NCBI GenBank assembly: GCA_944470555.2
Contig: OX104127.1
Coordinates: forward strand, 151,791,776 to 151,855,775
Direction of reading: 5' to 3'
From: Heterobilharzia americana
Lineage: Eukaryota > Platyhelminthes > Trematoda > Strigeidida > Schistosomatidae
DNA length: 64,000 nucleotides
Below are positions 21,740 through 34,470 of the stretch, piece after piece. Position 1 is the stretch's first letter, and each line of letters opens with the position of its first letter. The notes below the pieces were generated by a model, which saw nothing but the letters and a program-made list of their open reading frames with translations, was not told the origin of the DNA and did no database searches. The position numbers and the translations under genes are program-made.

Positions 21740-23565
21740 ATTGTAATTCGAAGAACACTGCAGGTCGAGTAGCGTGATAGCTCAGTATGCACAATAAACG
21801 TGAAGCCATCTAAGTCGGCGAAGGTCTACAAAATCATTGAGTGGCATGCCTTCCTTATCTTCTAGTACCTTTCAAATAGCCTCACTATTGTTCAGATTGT
21901 GACTCGACCATGCACAACCAAGGCTATGATGAAACTTTTGACCAAAAGCCAGTAGTCTCCTAATGTCTTCTACAGTTGCAGGAACCAGCAAATCTGAATC
22001 TAAATTTAAGATGAAAGCTAAAGTGCAGTTTGCATCCGAGAATAATCCATGTGACTGACAGCTTTTAAAGTCCTTAGCAAAACTAGGGAATAAAAAATAC
22101 TGATGAATAAAAATGTTTTAAGTTATTTCAATAAAAATTCGTTGAAAGTAATATGAAAATGATATGACTCACTAAAATCAATTAGAAAAATCACTTCTAT
22201 CTCACGTAGTTAATTTTATTTCAGTCATTTACGTTTGTGTAGTTTCCACATACACAGTATCACATTTTGTTACAGAGATGTTGAAACTGAATTTTAGGAA
22301 ACTTGTTTAGCATGTGACTTAGGCATAGATCAGTGCAAAGAACAATACTGACTGTGTTCTGAACCTGTCTCATACTTGTTGGCTTTAGTACTTCGTAATG
22401 GATCGTTTTCGTTTCTGCATCGCCTCTTTGATTGCCTTATTCGCTTTATGCTCTAATCAGCTGCTCATCAATAGTACTAGGACTTATGTTCATAATGCAT
22501 ATGAGTCCGTCTGTAACTTTTTGGAAATCCGTTTCACTCAAAGAAAGCAGTCCACGTACTTTTGTGCCATGGTCATAATTACTGTCGGATGGTTCAACGA
22601 TAATTCTTCTTCACATAGCGAATTCCCTTACTAACATTGAGAATAAAAGAAAGATGTTTTTCATATAGGTTTTACAATCAATAAAATTACCATTTAATGG
22701 TAGTGGGTCAACTATTTGAAATAATTGCAAAGTTATTCATGAAATTAGCATTTAGAGAAATGAAGATAGAAAGTGATGACGACTGTAATTTAAGGATTGA
22801 TAAGTATTTAAAATAAGGCTTCACAAGTGTTTGCTTCACTGACTGCGGAACAATCAGCATGTAAAGTGAAGAATTGTTGTGAAGAAGAATCACATAAAAA
22901 GGTAAAAGAGGAAAATAAAGAGAAATATGATATGCGCTGAAGAGAGGATGGAAGCCTGTGTGAGTAGCTTTACTGCTTTGTGCGAAAATATGAAGTAAAT
23001 TAGGGTTTTAACAGTCTAGATTTTTTTCGTTTCATCGTGACACAAAGTGAGACATATTTAGCTCCTAACAGAAGCATATATTGCCTCCTGTTTACGAATA
23101 CACTTCTTAAATGAGTACATACAACCAAAAATGTACGATATACGACTTCCGCACTGCTGATATCTATTGCACAATAATATATCTTATACGATTAAATTCA
23201 GTCAGCTAGCTCAGTGCCCATTTTCCAGGATATGCTTGTCTTTTCACTAGTCTACTTAATATTTCTCAAAACAAATCGTTCAGGTAACTCGGCGTGAACC
23301 AAGTGATAATGAAACAAGTTGAATAAATAGTTCAAAGTGACTGCTATGGGGACTTCTTTCCGTTGTAGATGACTTTTTTTCTAGTAAACAGGATCAGGAG
23401 CAGAACAACCTAAAGCATATCGATGCTTGGAGAATTTTTCGCCAAAAATTCACTGACTACTCATTTCTTCATTAATTTGACCAATCTACAAACATGTAGC
23501 AACAGAACTCAAGAAACTTACACCCTGTACTTCAAATCATATCTTAAGGAGACTGACTGACTTTA
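21740..23565. other. Unassigned sequence, no gene seen
   Basis: 21740-22020 has a more even base composition and may continue an older repeat, but no motif is readable. The remainder is A+T-rich. A 78-codon plus-strand frame at 22398-22634 has a hydrophobic N-terminus but nothing else in support. Confidence 0.35.
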
Positions 23566-23569
23566 TTGT

Positions 23570-23830
23570 GTCGTTCGTCGTGGACTAGCACCTCTTGCTG
23601 AACCAGTCATTGAGAAGCTAAAATCATTAAACAGCTGTTTCGTCGCAGTATGAGGCAACACACACCCACAATCATACCATGAATCTAGCCCCACACTATC
23701 ACCTCTCACAGATACCAATTTCCCTACTTTCATCAATTTGTGATATAATGCGACTGTTATCCAATTAAATTGGTGAGTATTAATCCTCACGCTTGTCTTG
23801 ATTAACTCCATAGCATACGTCTTCCCATTG
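23570..23830 (-). repeat. Probable hammerhead-SINE relative, decayed
   Basis: The minus strand reads TGCCTCATACTGCGACGAAAC followed by AGCTGTTTAATG, which resembles the stem II/GAAAC part of the 32.9-kb element. The CTGANGA strand and a tRNA head were not found, so the assignment is tentative. Confidence 0.35.
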
Positions 23831-23834
23831 GAAC

Positions 23835-25280
23835 TCTAACTAGTTATCTTATAACAAGTGACTAATGAACATTTGTCCATAATTCGATTGGTGGTTTGTG
23901 GAGATGAGATGGTTTCATGGCTTTCTCGTACCAGGAAGAAGGAACTATTTAGTGGTCTTTGGTTTTTGACGGTCGTTTCTCTAACTGACATCACTCCGCA
24001 TTTTACACTACCTAGAAATAACGTGTCTCAGTTAGTAAAAAACTGTCTATACCTCGCTTTGGATTGAGCAACTGTCAAATTTCTGACTACACTGGTAGAC
24101 TGGCTTTTTCTAAGCGGTGGTTAGTTGTGTCGTTGGTTTCTTAATGATGAAGATAGCTAAAACTGCCGTCTAATCTTCGCTTGATTTGTTTTTCAGTTGA
24201 CGGGATTCAGGAAGTAAAATATTTTATCTGAGAAATACTGAAATCATGCATCAGACAATCAGGTTTTACTTGTTCAAGCAGACAGAAATTGTTTGTCTTG
24301 TAATCACAACCATCACTAATTCACCAGCTAAATAAATATTTTGCTGAACATTAATAAAAATATTAACACCTGAGAAAACTAGTTTAACCTTGAAGTGTAG
24401 AAACATCTAGTCCATCTGGATGTAAACTCTACCCTAAAATGGCTAGTCAGTACATACATATTAATGCCATTTTCATTTTGTTGCACTGAACAGTTATTTG
24501 CTGAAAATCTCCTATTCGACGGGTTGTATTATTTAATGATAATGTTTTTGAAAACGTTTTCCGTCGCAAGTTAACATAACTTTAATTATCACTAGATTAA
24601 AACTCTCAGATACAAGCTTTTTTGTAAAAGTAACTCAGTATCTGACTCAGTAGTCCCATGATGATACCACTGATTTCAGTGGTGATGTAACGAAGTCACC
24701 TACATATCTTTAAAAAAATTGCTACCCATCTAACTTGAAATACTGAAAGTCTTCCGAAGACTCAAATCCCTTAAAATCGGTTCGTTTCTATTTATAACAA
24801 GTTTTCACAGATATTCTGAAACCTTGGCTCTCAAATGGAAATTCAATCATTAGGCTGCTATCTCACGTACTGTGGCTTTCAACTGACACACTGAAGAACA
24901 TAAAAGGACCACTATTTAAGTCATTTTCGGGCAAATATCCGGAGTAAAAATATTGCGAAGTCAGAGGAAATAAACTCATAAATAATCCAATCGTTTACTG
25001 TGTAGCTAAACCTTCAGATAAGTTTGCAATTCATACTGAATCGTGTATTGTCTTATGATTAGCAGCTGTAACCTCATCGTTTCAGGATAGTCTTGATGGA
25101 TAATAATATTCCACTAGATGCGACCAACTCTCTGTATATCTATCTGTTTCTGAGACTTTTATATTTCACCGAGGAGTTTCTAGTCGGAACTCAAAAAGTT
25201 TGCTTGGAGTCTAAAAGTTGATAATAGACTGATAGTAACATTCTGTTGGTCAGTGTGCCCACTAAGGTAGATGACTCACC
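23835..25280. other. A+T-rich sequence, no gene seen
   Basis: No coding or RNA signal that I can support. Confidence 0.35.
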
Positions 25281-25283
25281 ACC

Positions 25284-25335
25284 ACCTTGCTGACAAATTT
25301 CGACAAGCACGAAACTTAGGTGAAGCGGGGCTTCC
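25284..25335 (+). ncRNA. Hammerhead-like ribozyme relic, first of tandem pair
   Basis: CTGACAA (25290-25296), then AAGCACGAAACTTAGGT (25305-25321). The G8 position of CTGANGA is A, stem II is degraded, and the nucleotide at the cleavage position is G instead of C. Cleavage is unlikely. Confidence 0.45.
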
Positions 25336-25344
25336 TCACGATTG

Positions 25345-25505
25345 CCTCCTATCAACTGACATCCATTAAAGCGCACTGCTATCCTGAGCCCCGTAGCTTG
25401 GTGGCTACGCCGCAAAATGATCTATCAAACTCGGTCTGCACTTAGGATTAGACAACAAGAAACTGGCTGCTCTCCGGTGACCAATGAATGCAAGTAATCC
25501 AGCCC
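25345..25505 (+). repeat. Dispersed repeat D2, copy 1
   Basis: Shared with 62950-63125: TCAACTGACATC, AGCTTGGTGGC, CGCAAAATG, ACTAGACAACA-like and TGACCAATnA blocks appear in the same order and spacing. Here it forms the body between the two hammerhead cores. Confidence 0.7.
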
Positions 25506-25607
25506 TGTAGGCCGAACAGCTCAGTGGTAACGTTGCCAACTGCAACACTGAATGGTACAAATTCGAATTCCACAAAGGACATCAGTTCCATCGAGGTTGC
25601 AGACACG

Positions 25608-25650
25608 CCGCGTTGACGAGTGTCAACAAACACGAAATATAAGCCCACGG
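25608..25650 (+). ncRNA. Hammerhead-like ribozyme, second of tandem pair
   Basis: Core TTGACGA (25613-25619) is followed by a perfect 4-bp stem II, GTGT/ACAC (25620-25623 with 25630-25633), then GAAA (25634-25637). Stem I is CCGCG/CACGG with one mismatch (25608-25612 with 25646-25650). The first core base is T rather than C and the cleavage triplet GTC has become GCC, so activity is probably lost although the fold is still visible. Confidence 0.6.
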
Positions 25651-25679
25651 CTTTCTACCGACTAACTGGAATTTAATTT

Positions 25680-27540
25680 CTACTTAGATAAATGGCTGCA
25701 TGCAAAACAAAATCACTTCTAGATTGTTGGGCTAAATGACAGTAACTTCAAACGTCAAAAAACGGACATTTATGTAAAATCAAACGTAAAGATCCTTTAA
25801 AAATTTTTCCGAAACTTGGATCATGTGACTTGGTAGATGATAAAATATCCACTTTGATTTGTTGATTTAAAGTATTACAGTTATATTATTTTATTTGATG
25901 TTGTAGCAGACAGGATTTATTGTTCAAAACCCTAACGAAGTAAACACGCAACTTTTAGACTTACTTTTTAATGTCTTAGGCTTCTCATTCTTTTAATCTT
26001 TGGTAGTCAAAAAAAAGAATTTCATTTCTTCATAACGAACGGCTTTCTGACACTTTTTCCTCATTCCAACTCATTCAGAGTAATAACTGTGCTTCCACTG
26101 TATTACCTGTATTCAAAGTGTCTATCAAGTTGAGGTTAGCTAATTTCCCATGCTGCGATAATATAACTGACCTTAGTCGCCTTCCATGGGCCATCTACTG
26201 AAAGTCACATTTAGTGTGTTGTATGCTGTTCATAAGGATATTTTGCCTAATTGTCGAATCAATGGAATCCTGTGGTAAGCAGTTATTTGCTGTATGTCTG
26301 TGTGCGTTTTAATCTTACAATAAATTCGAATATGCTCAAAAATTCTAAGCATGATATCCGGCATCACTTTTGTCTTTAAGAACAACCTTAAAGCCTTCAC
26401 TCTCCTCCTACTTGTGTTACAATTGCTGCTCACATTCCTAGTCGACCGATTTTGAGTGGTTAAGCGAAATGTTGAATAAACTCTACTAGTAACGGCTTCT
26501 TGCATGGGCAGGAATTGTATTTAAGCTTTCTAGGTTCTTCAGAAGTCCTAAAAACTCTCTATCTCTTGGGTTGGTGTGCAATGGTACACGGCACTAAGTT
26601 CTTGACATTGTTCGAGTCCAATAAATATCATTAATCAGTCACACAGCAGCAACGACTATACTATTAGGTCACCTAGCTTAACAACATATTTGTTAATAAT
26701 CCCATGCAACAGGAATCGGTTAGAAATGATGATTACCTAGTACTATGTAGGGTGTTGGTTAGCGAAACAATTATTCAGCAGTTTTGTTAATAGGTCCATT
26801 AAATACTGATTCTATGCTTCTTGTTTCTGTCCAAAACTTGACAAGAGAAATATAGTTTTATTTCAGATAATTGCTTATTTATATTTCACTTAACCATCAC
26901 CAAAAATCAATGTTCAACTTACTCTGGAGTTTTATTTTCAAACTGTAACACAAAGAATCTCTACTTCTTCATTTCAACCAAAATCTCTGCAATCGGTTTT
27001 GCGATCTACAGCAATAATGTTGTACTAATATCTTCTTATATGACTATTCTGCAAGTAACGAACAAACTGTAATGAATTTTCCAAAACGAACCAAAAAGAA
27101 AGGTAACCAAACTGAGAAATTTCATTCATCTTTAATGTCTAAGGCAAGTGATACAGCCTATCCCTTCCTTTCTAAAGATGCGTTCCCCATGGAATTAAGT
27201 ACTCATTAGAACGAGTGGATATAAGGTGCTAGCATCAATAAGCAGTGTCTGCTGACCGTGTGGAGATAGTTTGAACACTGAACAGCAGGTTCATTAGTTT
27301 AGTATCGTGTTCATCAAGAATGTTCTCACATTTATTCAACCACGAAAGCCAGACTGTCAAAATTACTCTGATTCATGAACAATCCGTTGAACAAGTAGTA
27401 TTTTAAATAAGGTGAGCGGCTTCTAATTACTTGCGCGGTCTGTATTATATACCATGTAAAATGGTTGATAGCTACTTCGCTGATATTCGCTGAAGGTCTC
27501 ACTTTTAAACCTCATAACTGGGTTATAAATATAGTAGTAA
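25680..27540. other. A+T-rich sequence, no gene seen
   Basis: No supported features. A weak tRNA-like stretch near 26575-26635 is listed among the rejected items. Confidence 0.35.
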
Positions 27541-27541
27541 A

Positions 27542-27740
27542 ACATGGACACTATGGTAAACTGAAATTCCGTTTTAGTTTATTCCTTTGATGCGTCACAC
27601 CGTGAAACAGTATTATTTACAGGGTAACATTCTGGACATCACTTATTGTCCATGTTCATGTCACCTGTTTATAAGGGGATATCATTTCCGAAGATGTCTT
27701 CATCAAAGCCAAAGTAGGACTGATGGTAACACACAAGTTT
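27542..27740 (+). repeat. Dispersed repeat D1, copy 1
   Basis: GGACACTATGG, AATTCC, GTTTATT, CACACCGTGAAACAGTATTA and GGTAACATTCTGGACAT appear in the same order as at 34.47 and 54.04 kb. No protein or tRNA-like part is seen, so its class is unknown. Confidence 0.6.
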
Positions 27741-27744
27741 TCAT

Positions 27745-30700
27745 TTTACCGTTTGTTAAAAGAACAATCCTGTGACTTGCTGAGATTTGAACTTTACAGG
27801 TGGCTTCGTTAGTTGAAAGTCCAATACAAGACGTACTAGATTGAGATAGTGAAAAGCTGTGAGGCCGTCAACAAAAAGCATTCAAATAACAGTCATCATA
27901 ATTAAGAATGACAAGAATTCCGAAAAATGGAGAACCGTTAGTTTCATTTTGCTCCTCCATAGCTCAGGATTCTGCATCCTCCAGTTGTGAAGCCCCTGTT
28001 TTTTCGACAAATACCGGTTACGCAATATAAAAAGCTCATTATAAAGGTATCTACCGAAGAAATTCTAAATATGGCTCATTTGAGAAGGCGAAATTAATCA
28101 ACTGAAAGGCCCGGTAAGATGTATCATTTTTAGTTCTTTTGTTCAATAAACTATAATTAAGGCGAAAGAAACCTGGAAGTATTCACCAAGTCCATGGTCA
28201 TTAACCTATAGTAGTTTGGGTAGTGTACCTAAGGTCGTGCGTTTTGAAACCCATGATATAGCCAAACCGTTTAACAAAGGCAACAGATAGAATCCTTTGG
28301 ATCAATTCTCATAATGCGCTCTTATGCATGTACTACGTTGTTATAATTAATGAACAGCTTTTCATGTTTCCGCCATGTATCTTTTATATTTATGGAAACT
28401 TAAAGGCTTATGATATTTATTATTGTAAGCAGTTATATAAATATATACAACAAACGGGTTAAGCAATTAAAGACTAACTTAATTGGAGTTCATATTATAT
28501 TGCGTGCTTAGGATCTCTTGAATGTGATTCTACCTATACTTGTAATTAGTACTGTACACAACAACCAGGATGCACCATCAACCAGTATGGTGGGATGCTT
28601 GGTTAGTTGAAAACTAAGTGGTTATCATTGTGACTAAAAACGAAAATTCATTATAGTACAGTGAATTTTTGAATAAGTACTTGACAAAATCTTATTGACA
28701 CCATAGTTCAGAGGTTAAAAATGTTATTTATCTTTGAAAAAGGGAAAAGAAAAGGAGAAATTCCAATGCAGATGGCGTCATTCGCCAACTTATTTTGACT
28801 ATATAGAAACTTCTCGTAAAAATGAGTTTGGTGAATGCAATTATACATTTTTGTTGACTATATTTTCCGTTTGTATTCGGATCATATTCTCACAGAGTTT
28901 ATTACCAGACTTCTGAAAAGCAATTAAATGTATTAACAAAGTTATTTTAAAAGTTCCAGAAGTGTCAAACTTACTGGATACTGTATGCATTTATTTCATT
29001 GCTAGGCTGCTTCCTTTTGTGATCATGATTTAGAATTGTACATTTATCTTCTGAAACAAACACCCATGGAACCGTTGCACACGACTACTGGGTGGTCAGA
29101 TAACGATCTATCACGCAGTGCGATAGATTATTTGTTAAATACTCAGAAGCCATATGTCATAGGTCACATAACCTTATGAAAATATGAAGCCAAATTTTGC
29201 ATACCACTGTGGTCAAAGTGCACTTTAATATATTTTACATCCAATTACGTCTTTACTCTTAGTAGAGTGTAAAGAAAATTATAATTAAATTCAGGATAAG
29301 TACAGTGTGCTTAAAATCAGCACGTTTTGTATTACTTGGGAAAATCAGAAGCCTATATCATGTTCATCGCCAGGCATAATCAGACTGACTGACTTTCAGT
29401 CACTGCCTCAATTGAATTGTACTTAAATAGTAACTGAATCCGTCAATTAATCAGTAGTCTAGAGGATATAAGAAGGTTTAATGTCACAATGGATAGCTGC
29501 TGATAAATATGAAGAACGATTACCGTCAAACCTTCAGACTGAAGCTTAGCTATGCAAGTCACCATTGATGAGTAGGACCAAACTAGTATGAAACGGTGTC
29601 TATTGCAGCCTAATCTTTAGTAACACATCATTCTATGTAAATATTTTAGATGAAAAGCCGTTCAGAACATTCCAGTTCCACAGCGGTTAAGATAAATACC
29701 ACTAGGTCTGATCCCTTTACAGTATACACTCGATGGAAGAAAAACAGGAAATAAATTTTTCTGACTCCACAAGACTAAACATTTTTCAGGTGTCTTGATA
29801 GAAACAGACTCCCCAATGCCTAAATTGCCCTAATAAAATGCAGTTCATACTCTTATGTCGTCTCATTTGTGCGCATATATTTTCATTGGGTAGTGTTTTA
29901 TTGCTTTTACAACCTATGCTTATTTTAAATTTCTGAGTTCATTTCCCAAGCTAAACGAATCCATAAAAAACATTAGTCAGGTTCAGCTGTCTTAAGTCTA
30001 GTGTACCTGCCACTGAGTACACGAGCGATGAAATCGATTCCGAGAGTCGAAACTTATTAGTAAATCTAAAAATACTCGCTTTGCACACAATAGGTTATTC
30101 AGCAGAGAATTTATTACACTTCTGATGTTGACTTAAATGAAAAGCTTTCACTTATCATGAATATTTTCAGAACTTAACAAGCATTAGGTAGTTTTATTCT
30201 TTTATTCAAGAACTCTTTAACAGTACTTAGTGTAGAAGGAAATGTAGTGAAGGAATAAAAATCGGTTTCCAGCATTTACTTGTGAAATATGAAATAAAAC
30301 GGGCAGCTTTGGTGCCACAAAATGGATAAGGTTGTTAGTGGATTACTTCCAGTTTCTGTATCTACAACTAATCCCAAGAAACAAGGCGAGATCGCAATAC
30401 CAAAACGTTTCAACACGAAACCAAGGGGATGTTCAGTAACTGGGTAGATTCAAATAGTTATTCAACCAAGAAAGAATCACCACGAAAACCACTGTAAATC
30501 AATAAGGATTAAAGCGCGTATTATGTCAGTGGCTAGCAGAGGTGTCCAAGATATACCTTACATCATATTTTAGTGATCCGATAGCTTTATCCTCCGCTTT
30601 TTGACAATACGTTGTTGTGTTAACACCTTCCCTTAAATCATCCATTGGAAATTGAGTATTTCATATTGAATAGTTAATCGGTCATTGCACCACTTTCATG

Positions 30701-31725
30701 AATTCACAAGATTGAAATCTTTCTGTCAACTAAAAGTTTGCAACATGATTGATAACAAATAAACTGTCAAAAAATTGAATGACTTAGTATTAGAAAATTT
30801 TTGACTAATGTGAGTTGTGCTGTGAAAATGATGATGTAGTTAAGATACATAGCTGTTGAAACAATTTCCGTTCACTAGTAATGATCAGAAACACATCACG
30901 GTACCTTACACAAGAATAAACTGCTCTTGATATCAAAAAACTTAAGGCATACTAATTATTAACCTGGTAAAATCTGGCTAAGGCAATATGTTTTAGAAAT
31001 CACTTTCACTTGGTTAACAGATAGTTAACAAATAGTTGAACGTACGACGACAATTAAAATTTTAGTTATTTTGCATCAGAGTCACCAAATTAATTAAATA
31101 AGTACTCTGCACATCATATCTGGAACTTTAGTTTGTCCCCCCATTATCTTAGAATTTCAGGGAATGAATGGATGCCAAAAAGTGAGATTAACTACTGATC
31201 ATTCGATGGTGAAAAAAAATGAAATGTTACATCCTAGATAAATTTCTAAATAGTGATTTAATCACCGCTATTCCAAAATGTTCTATTCTCAATTCCTTTG
31301 CTGGTCTTATATCTACTCATGAGGAGTTCCTATCATAGACAAAACGCATGTTTGGTACGCCTAAAATCTTTCCAGACTCCTAGTTTGGGATGCAAGCAAT
31401 AAATAAAGGTATTAATCACTGAATTTCAGCCATCGACAAATTACAGCATGATCTTCCATTCCTCGGTGAACTTCAACATTCACACTAGTAGTCTCAAGTG
31501 GTGTGTTTATTTGTGTATATAATAACTGCAATAAGAAGTGAGCTAATAAATAAGGTTAGCAATAACCCCTATTAATTCTGTTCCTGAGAGAATAATTAAG
31601 ACTGAACGTAACATAAAAACCAATGGGTATAAGGTGTTTTGTAAAGATTTGTTTACAAGCAAACAGTAAACTCATAGGCGGGACTTTAGACTTTCTGTAA
31701 AATTCATGTAGGATACAGACAGACA
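27745..31725. other. 4 kb of A+T-rich sequence, no gene seen
   Basis: No supported gene or RNA. A short Smα-like scrap (CAGTGGCTAGCAGAGGTGTCC) lies at about 30528-30548. Confidence 0.35.
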
Positions 31726-31727
31726 TA

Positions 31728-32565
31728 AAAATCAACGTAAAACCTGGCGCACATGTGTATTGGTTCAAGTTGTCAGACTCTTCAGTAGCAAACGAAAAAC
31801 AAGTTGACAGAAAAAGTGTGACATCAAGGCAGAAAAAGTTGGGTGAGTTAATAAACAATTTGAAGATAGAGGTTAGAGCTAATATTCAAGCTAAAGAAGA
31901 CGCCAAGGAGTAACTACGTCTGCACAGTTGTGAATGATATCCAGCGATGTCATAAAAAGTCCTGAAACACTGATTCTCCGCGTCTCGAGGACCCTACCCA
32001 GGCAGTCTTCATCTCTCCATATGACTCAGATTAACAGTGAAAGACTTAATAAACTGGTGCCCGGTTTGGTCCAACCTCTCTGAACCCTCTTCCAACCTGA
32101 TACAACTTCCTCTATCATCACATATCTATGTGAGCAGCGGATCGTTATGTGCAGTACATGTCCAAAACATCTTACCCGATGAACTTTCACAACCTTATTG
32201 ACTGAATTATCTTTCTTGCCTAGTAATCTTACCCTAACCTCGCCACTGCCAAAATAGTGATTCTAACATACGTGAGCATTCGTCGAACACATACCTGTGG
32301 TTAAAACCCTGTAACCACTTCATATCTTCCACTTTCAGCGACTATGTCTGACAGTTTTAAAACAGGTTAGAATGGACTGCAACGCAGTATACTCGTCCTT
32401 TGATAAATAGTCGGATATCTGACCAGTCGGTGCTACGGATGATGCAGGTTGGTAGATGCCAAACAGGGCTTCTGCATCCAAGCTGAGATTTCGTCAGCAA
32501 CTAACCCGCTCAGGCTGATGAAACTCCCTACGTAAGTAAATAAATCAGCCAGCTAAGAGTTATCC
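31728..32565 (-). pseudogene. RT C-terminal fragment of second RTE-like family
   Basis: This is minus-strand coding sequence. The piece around 32420-32180 corresponds to the region between the RT palm and the C-terminus (IRLFIKG-like, YAVAVHS-like, then LGKKDNSVNKVVKVH-like from about 32230-32190), and 32060-31930 to the terminal LTVNLSH…LGRVLE block. The 3' end reaches TCAACGTAAAACCTGG at 31731-31746, as in the 21.37-kb copy. Stops and small indels are frequent. The 5' part, including the catalytic motif, is absent. This is a different family from the copies at 0.6 and 18.5 kb. Confidence 0.75.
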
Positions 32566-32569
32566 CCTA

Positions 32570-32845
32570 TTATACTATATTCGATTTCATTCCGTCTTCC
32601 ATTTTATGACTACGCTTTAAGACAGTGTTGTAAAGCATTTTCGTTTGGACCTTTTGGAATGTATTGTACGAGATTTCTTACATATGTACTCAGTTTTACT
32701 GTGGATCAGTTATTACCTGACGGATTCAGTGCTTAGGTTCCTGATCTAATCATAAGGTGAAGAGGATTTCAACTTTTTCTGAAGTATGCACTTATTCATG
32801 ACTATATTTACATCAAACCAACTAGTAAGAAATACGAACCGTTTG
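32570..32845. other. A+T-rich spacer
   Basis: Nothing recognised. Confidence 0.35.
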
Positions 32846-32850
32846 AATCT

Positions 32851-33052
32851 GAACCAGTGGCTCAATGGAAGCTTTCTGGCTGCGGAAACTGATGGTCCTG
32901 AGTTCGATCCCTGGAGAGGTCATGGGTGCACACTGCTGAAGAGTCCCACACTGCGACGAAACACCTGTCCAGTGCTCCCAGGTTTCCAGTGTTTCGCCAA
33001 CTGATATCAGTTTGTCGTGAATAATAACATGAAATCAATAAATAAATCCCCC
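32851..33052 (+). mobile_element. tRNA-headed SINE with hammerhead, group (a), best copy
   Basis: Box A-like AGTGGCTCAATGG (about 32856-32868) and box B TGAGTTCGATCC (32899-32910) form an RNA polymerase III promoter-like head. It is followed by a hammerhead core (32931-32974), CCCAGGTTTCCAGTG and an AATCAATAAATAAATCC tail ending near 33052. The structure is that of a roughly 200-bp tRNA-derived SINE. Related, more decayed copies lie at 42.9, 51.4 and 51.7 kb. Confidence 0.75.
32931..32974 (+). ncRNA. Minimal type I hammerhead ribozyme, core intact
   Basis: Stem I is CACTG/CAGTG (32931-32935 with 32970-32974), all five pairs. The core strand is CTGAAGA (32936-32942), matching CUGANGA exactly. 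Stem II pairs GTC with GAC (32943-32945 with 32955-32957); the next pair is C opposite C. GAAA follows at 32958-32961. Stem III is only A-T and C-G around an ACCT loop, and GTC (32967-32969) is a correct cleavage triplet. Self-cleaving RNAs with such a short stem III are known in schistosome repeats and Penelope-like elements. Activity is inferred, not shown; the short stem II is the main weakness. Confidence 0.72.
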
Positions 33053-33054
33053 AT

Positions 33055-34465
33055 ATACCTCATGTTGGATTTATAATCATCCCTAGAAAAGAAACTCAAA
33101 AACACCTATCTTCTTTACTTCATTAGTATCCAGAAGGAGGTGAATATGCCTTACAAGCAAGACTGTGAGTTGACTGTTTATAAGTCTCAACTGCTTCTTG
33201 TGTCTGTACAGTGCAAAAGTCTCAATCCATGGAATGACAGAGTGAGAAACAAGTGAAGACCTTGATCGTTTGGAGAAATGATGTTGCAAAAGTCAACTAA
33301 CAAAAGGATCCAAGTAATCATGCAGCTTGTCGAAATAGGCAATTCTTACTGCAGAAACAGAAAAATGCCAGATTTGGAAATGTTGGAAAAGTCATACATG
33401 AAAGCAAACTCTGTAGTCACTGACTACTGGTTTCAGACTTCTAGATCGATAACTGTGGAGCAGTAGGACTTTTCAACCATAAACACTGTATGATTGATTA
33501 CTTTAAAGCATCCAACAATGGTGAGCGAAATACTGTTCATAGAAAATACAGCTTAAGATTCATAATGTGAAATTCAACACTGATTTCCAATTAAAACTGA
33601 GGTAAATATGATATCATGCTTTGTGTTATTTCAAAAATTTGGCAAACACATTTGTGCTTAGAAAATATTTATTCTCCTGTTCTCAGTTTAGTTATATTTT
33701 AATTCTTTAATTAGCAACAACTAGTTAACATTTGTTATTGGAAAAGGATGGAAAATTGAACACCAATAACGGACAGGTTATGTGTTCAATGACTGATTGC
33801 CTTGATGTTTGTTTAAATGTAGGCCATACTGCATTCATATGTCACTTGAATTTAATGGTCTATGACTAATTCATAACACCAACTGTGACCGATAAATAAA
33901 ACGTTTTAAATGTTTCTTTTAAAATCCCTGCAAAATATATTTTAAAACGAAAATGTATATCGACTCTGGTGAAGTGTTAGGTTATTTTCAGTCTTAATCA
34001 GTACAAATAATGCACAAGCATAGACCTTAAAAACGCATTGTAGAGTGCTAGCCATATTAAGTGATCATCCGCAAATTGTTACGATATCATACTTACATGA
34101 ACCTTTGTCTAAAAGCCTTTGCTGTATAATCAGAGCTACTAATACTACTAATAATACCAATAGTAATCCTTGTCGAAGTTAATCAAACACCTCATACAAA
34201 CAGTTTTCTGATAATAGTTGATTTCTTTTCCGGTAAACAACTGTCGTGTACATTTTTAAAAAATCAATTTTAATACCTGTAGCTCCATTCAGTATAAACG
34301 AATGCATAAACTAGATAAAGAACCAACAACTATAGCCTCCGTTTACGCTCCAAATATTTCACACACTTATAGCTTAGTTACTGAAACACTGTTTAACATT
34401 AATGTATAAATGAATTCCCCTATGACTGACTTAAGGTTTCATACGAAGTGTCATCTAATAATATA
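33055..34465. other. A+T-rich sequence, no gene seen
   Basis: Nothing recognised. Confidence 0.35.
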
Positions 34466-34470
34466 AGGGT

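Larger units (their letters stand above)
25284..25672 (+). mobile_element. Head-to-tail pair of hammerhead SINE monomers, group (c)
   Basis: The order is: hammerhead-like tail (25284-25335), a body of about 170 bp (25336-25505), a tRNA-like head (AACAGCTCAGTGG at about 25514, AAATTCGAATTCC at about 25559), and a second hammerhead-like core (25608-25650). Corresponding cleavage positions are about 323 bp apart, close to the ~335 bp known for schistosome Smα monomers. The second core's surroundings recur at 10.0 kb and the body recurs as repeat D2 at 62.95 kb. Confidence 0.6.

Noticed and set aside
22398..22634. 78-codon frame with hydrophobic N-terminus
   Set aside because: No family resemblance and no supporting exon structure.
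26575..26635. tRNA-like stretch with TTGTTCGAGTCC
   Set aside because: Only box B is convincing and no arm folds well.
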